Below are positions 61,246 through 64,000 of a stretch of DNA of 64,000 nt, piece after piece. The notes under the pieces are model-generated. The model was not told where the DNA came from. It made no database searches and was given only the letters and a program-made list of their open reading frames with translations. Source of the stretch: Streptomyces californicus (GTDB lineage Bacteria; Actinomycetota; Actinomycetes; Streptomycetales; Streptomycetaceae). Each line of letters begins with the position of its first letter. Positions within the stretch are counted from its first letter, which is position 1. The DNA is taken from positions 186,001-250,000 of the forward strand of contig NZ_JNZZ01000002.1 in assembly GCF_000717645.1 (NCBI RefSeq). The letters are read 5' to 3'. The translations under genes were made by a program, and so were the position numbers.

Positions 61246-62232
61246 ATGGGAATCGAAGTAGTCGTCGAAGGTCTGACGAAGTCCTTCGGCAAGCAGAACA
61301 TCTGGCAGAACGTCAGCCTCACCCTGCCCGCCGGTGAAGTCAGCGTCATGCTCGGGCCTTCCGGAACCGGTAAGACCGTTTTTCTGAAGTCCATCATCGG
61401 GCTGCTCAAGCCCGAGCAGGGACGCGTTCTCATCAACGGCGTCGACATGGTGAACAGCCCCGAGCGCGAAATCATGGAGACCCGGAAGCTCTTCGGCCTC
61501 ATGTTCCAGGACGGCGCTCTCTTCGGCTCGATGTCACTGTTCGACAACATCGCCTTCCCGCTGCGCGAGCACACGCGCAAGAAGGAATCCGAGATTCGCC
61601 GCATCGTCATGGAGCGCATCGACATCGTCGGGCTCCTCGGCGCCGAGGGAAAGCTGCCGGGCGAGATATCCGGCGGTATGCGCAAGCGCGCCGGCCTCGC
61701 CCGCGCCCTGGTCCTCGACCCGCAGATCATCCTCTGCGACGAGCCCGACTCCGGCCTCGACCCGGTCCGCACCGCCTACCTCTCGCAGCTCCTCATCGAC
61801 CTGAACGCCCAGATCGACGCGACGATGCTCATCGTCACCCACAACCTCGACATCGCGGCGACCGTCCCCGACAACATGGGCATGCTGTTCTGCCGCAACC
61901 TCGTCACCTTCGGCCCGCGCGAGGTACTGCTCACCAGCGACACCCCGGTCGTCTCCCAGTTCCTCGCCGGACGCCGCGAAGGTCCCATCGGCATGTCCGA
62001 GGAGAAGGACGCCGCCACCCTCGCCGCCGAGCAGCAGTTCGACACCGCTCCGCTCCTGACCGGGCCCCGCACGGTCGTCCCCCAGCTGGAGCCCTCGCCC
62101 GGGATGCCCGTACGCCAGGGCGCGCTGCGCCGCCGGGAGCGGGTCATGTCGATGATGGGCCAGCTGCCGGAGGCCGCCCGTACGGCCATCCTGAACAGCT
62201 ACGCCCCGGCCGCGGGAGGTGCGCGCGCGTGA
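61246..62232 (+). CDS. Mce transporter ATPase (MlaF/Mkl-like)
   Basis: 328 aa from the ATG with GAGGGAGGG upstream; a longer open frame lacks such support. GPSGTGKTV (Walker A), the family-typical QDGALFGSMSLFDNIAFPL, signature ISGGMRKRAGLARAL, Walker B IILCDEPDSGLDP and VTHN. The ISGGMRKR signature and the D-S-G-L-D Walker B mark Mla/Mce ATPases. The extended tail (about 250-328) is typical of actinomycete Mkl proteins. It powers lipid or sterol import with the two MlaE permeases. It overlaps the first permease gene by 4 bases. Confidence 0.95.
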   Translation: MGIEVVVEGLTKSFGKQNIWQNVSLTLPAGEVSVMLGPSGTGKTVFLKSIIGLLKPEQGRVLINGVDMVNSPEREIMETRKLFGLMFQDGALFGSMSLFDNIAFPLREHTRKKESEIRRIVMERIDIVGLLGAEGKLPGEISGGMRKRAGLARALVLDPQIILCDEPDSGLDPVRTAYLSQLLIDLNAQIDATMLIVTHNLDIAATVPDNMGMLFCRNLVTFGPREVLLTSDTPVVSQFLAGRREGPIGMSEEKDAATLAAEQQFDTAPLLTGPRTVVPQLEPSPGMPVRQGALRRRERVMSMMGQLPEAARTAILNSYAPAAGGARA

Positions 62233-63101
62233 CCGCCCCGATGCCGGTGCGGCCGCCCGAGCCGCCCGAGAAGCCCCCGCCCCCCGCCGAGCCGGACAAG
62301 GCCGCCCGCCCCGCGCCGGCCGCGCGCCGCCCCTCCCGGCTGCTCGCCCCGCTCCGCGAGACCGGGAAGCTGTTCGCGCTCGCCGTCGCCGTGGCCCGCG
62401 CCGTCTTCCGCAGGCCCTTCCAGGTGCGGGAGTTCATCGAGCAGTTCTGGTTCGTCGCCAGTGTCACCATCCTGCCCGCCGCACTCGTCTCCATTCCGTT
62501 CGGCGCGGTCATCGCCCTCCAGGTCGGCTCCCTCACCCAGCAGCTCGGCGCCCAGTCCTTCACCGGCGGCGCCAGCGTCCTCGCGGTGATCCAGCAGGCC
62601 AGCCCGCTCATCGTGGCGCTGCTGATCTCCGGCGCCGCCGGCTCGGCCATCTGCGCCGACCTCGGCTCGCGCAAGATCCGCGAGGAACTCGACGCGATGG
62701 AGGTCATGGGCGTCTCGCCCATCCAGCGCCTCGTCGTCCCCCGGGTGCTCGCCACCATGCTCGTCGCCGTCCTGCTCAACGGCCTGATCTCCGTGGTCGG
62801 CACGCTCGGCGGCTACTTCTTCAACGTGATCATGCAGGACGGCACCCCGGGCGCCTACCTCGCCAGCTTCTCCGCCCTCGCCCAGCTGCCGGACCTCTAC
62901 ATCAGCGAGTTCAAGGCCCTGATCTTCGGCTTCATCGCGGGCATCGTCGCCGCCTACCGCGGGCTCAACCCGCGCGGCGGCCCCAAGGGCGTCGGCGACG
63001 CGGTCAACCAGTCCGTCGTCATCACCTTCATGCTGCTGTTCTTCGTGAACATGGTCCTCACGACGATCTACCTCCAGATCGTCCCCGCGAAGGGGAGCTG
63101 A
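62229..63101 (+). CDS. MlaE/YrbE-type permease A of the mce operon
   Basis: 290 aa from a GTG overlapping the ATPase stop. The N-terminal about 40 residues are Pro-rich; five to six membrane helices follow. MlaE features: FRRPFQVREFIEQFWFVASVT, IALQVGSLTQQLGAQSFTGGASVL, IREELDAMEVMGVSPIQRLVVPRVLA and the end GVGDAVNQSVVITFMLLFFVNM. The EELDAMEVMGVSP loop is the coupling segment contacting MlaF. Three bases separate it from the second permease. Confidence 0.95.
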   Translation: MTAPMPVRPPEPPEKPPPPAEPDKAARPAPAARRPSRLLAPLRETGKLFALAVAVARAVFRRPFQVREFIEQFWFVASVTILPAALVSIPFGAVIALQVGSLTQQLGAQSFTGGASVLAVIQQASPLIVALLISGAAGSAICADLGSRKIREELDAMEVMGVSPIQRLVVPRVLATMLVAVLLNGLISVVGTLGGYFFNVIMQDGTPGAYLASFSALAQLPDLYISEFKALIFGFIAGIVAAYRGLNPRGGPKGVGDAVNQSVVITFMLLFFVNMVLTTIYLQIVPAKGS

Positions 63102-63104
63102 CCG

Positions 63105-63908
63105 ATGGCGCTGCTCAGCAGGCTCGACCGTTCGGGCGACCAACTCGCCTTCTACATCAAGGCCCTTCTCTGGATCCCGCGCACCCTGCGCCGCTATCTG
63201 CGGGAAGTGCAGCGGCTGTTGGCCGAAGTCTCCTTCGGCAGCGGCGGACTCGGTGTCATCGGCGGCACCATCGGCGTGATGGTCGCCATGACCCTCTTCA
63301 CCGGCACGGTCGTCGGACTCCAGGGGTACGCGGCGCTCAACCAGATCGGCACCTCGGCCTTCACCGGATTCGTCTCCGCCTACTTCAACACCCGTGAGAT
63401 CGCGCCCCTGGTGGCCGGACTCGCCCTCTCCGCCACCGTCGGCGCCGGCTTCACCGCGCAGCTCGGCGCGATGCGGATCAACGAGGAGGTGGACGCCCTG
63501 GAGGCGATGGGCGTGCGCTCCATGCCCTACCTCGTCACCACCCGGATCATCGCCGGGGTCGTCGCGATCATCCCGCTGTACGCGATCGGACTGCTCTCCT
63601 CGTACGCCGCCTCCCGCTTCATCACCGTCTTCTTCAACGGCCAGTCGGCGGGCACCTACGACCACTACTTCAACCTCTTCCTCTCCCCGCAGGACGTCCT
63701 GCTGTCGGTGCTCAAGGTGCTGATCTTCAGCGTCCTGGTGATCCTCGCCCACTGCTACTACGGCTTCCACGCCAGTGGCGGACCCGCCGGGGTGGGCGTC
63801 GCGGTCGGCCGCTCGGTGCGCAACGCGATCGTCCTCATCAGCATCACCGACTTCTTCCTCTCCCTCGCCATCTGGGGCGCCACGACGACCGTGAAGGTGG
63901 CCGGCTGA
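63105..63908 (+). CDS. MlaE/YrbE-type permease B of the mce operon
   Basis: 267 aa. GFTAQLGAMRINEEVDALEAMGVRSMPYLVTTRIIAG is the MlaE coupling loop; the N-terminus has the IKALLWIPRTLRRYLREVQRLL amphipathic stretch. About five helices. It forms a heterodimer with permease A, as in all actinomycete mce operons. Its stop TGA overlaps the next ATG. Confidence 0.95.
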   Translation: MALLSRLDRSGDQLAFYIKALLWIPRTLRRYLREVQRLLAEVSFGSGGLGVIGGTIGVMVAMTLFTGTVVGLQGYAALNQIGTSAFTGFVSAYFNTREIAPLVAGLALSATVGAGFTAQLGAMRINEEVDALEAMGVRSMPYLVTTRIIAGVVAIIPLYAIGLLSSYAASRFITVFFNGQSAGTYDHYFNLFLSPQDVLLSVLKVLIFSVLVILAHCYYGFHASGGPAGVGVAVGRSVRNAIVLISITDFFLSLAIWGATTTVKVAG

Positions 63909-64000
63909 TGCGCACATCCAGCACACGCACGGTCCGCCGCCGGCTGACCGGAGTCACCTTCCTCCTGGTGCCCGCCGTCCTGGTCTGGGTCTCGGTCGCC
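63908..64000 (+). CDS. Mce family protein, first of series (partial, cut by window end)
   Basis: Only 31 codons are visible. N-terminus MRTSSTRTVRRRLTGVTFLLVPAVLVWVSVA is a positively charged signal anchor, as found at the start of Mce proteins. It overlaps the permease gene by one base (TGATG) and continues beyond the window. Identity as the first Mce substrate-binding protein rests on operon position; MCE-domain residues are not yet reached. Confidence 0.75.
   Translation, partial: MRTSSTRTVRRRLTGVTFLLVPAVLVWVSVA

Overview
The window is very GC-rich actinobacterial DNA, almost certainly from Streptomyces or a close relative. Evidence: GTG and TTG starts, translationally coupled gene pairs, G/C at nearly every third codon position, a complete five-gene conservon, a whiJ/abaA-type locus (XRE regulator, DUF397, RsbW-like ATPase), UPF0225 and DUF574 proteins, and a Streptomyces-type mce operon. 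It reads as ordinary chromosome. I see no rRNA, tRNA, CRISPR, insertion sequence, phage block or att site.

Layout. 0.2-3.7 kb: a small secreted protein and an OmpR-type two-component pair. 3.8-7.8 kb: a STAND/NB-ARC-TPR protein and a large protein resembling a CDP-glycerol transferase. 8.0-11.6 kb: an operon-like set of an ExxR-less CYP157-type P450, a CYP154-type P450 and an ATP-grasp protein. 11.7-19.3 kb: choline to glycine betaine (betB, betA) with its uptake ABC transporter. 19.3-24.4 kb, minus strand: a third P450, a small conserved protein, two membrane-anchored exported proteins (one with a VWA domain) and a lipoprotein resembling a phage tail tube. 24.6-28.2 kb: TetR, ABC-F ATPase and macrolide-type glycosyltransferase, a likely antibiotic self-protection or resistance module. 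28.3-32.7 kb: xylB, xylA and a ROK regulator. 32.8-37.0 kb: DUF305/DUF3105 pair, a small exported protein, FUSC transporter and MarR regulator. 37.6-42.3 kb: conservon cvnABCDE. 42.5-50.3 kb: a GH4 glycosidase, the whiJ-like locus, a DUF574 methyltransferase, UPF0225, GNAT, and an MFS exporter with a cytoplasmic tail. 50.4-54.7 kb: ATP-grasp, PHP hydrolase, acyl-CoA dehydrogenase and SCP2 protein behind a strong double-dyad operator, and a small unknown. 54.9-64.0 kb: a PucR-type regulator, three exported proteins and the start of an mce lipid-import operon (ATPase, two MlaE permeases, first Mce protein cut by the window end).

How the genes fit together. Several self-contained modules are visible: osmoprotectant synthesis plus uptake; xylose catabolism with its own regulator; drug sensing, ribosome protection and drug glycosylation; a conservon signalling complex; and a lipid-import and beta-oxidation neighbourhood from about 52.6 kb to the end. 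The last link is inferred from proximity only.

Non-coding structure is rich. There are many long inverted repeats between convergent genes, four tandem repeats (a short 6-bp run, and units of 13, 33 and 36 bp), and several good palindromic operators. Functions come from reading the translations by eye. No database search was possible, and start codons were chosen from ribosome-binding sites and overlap with neighbours.
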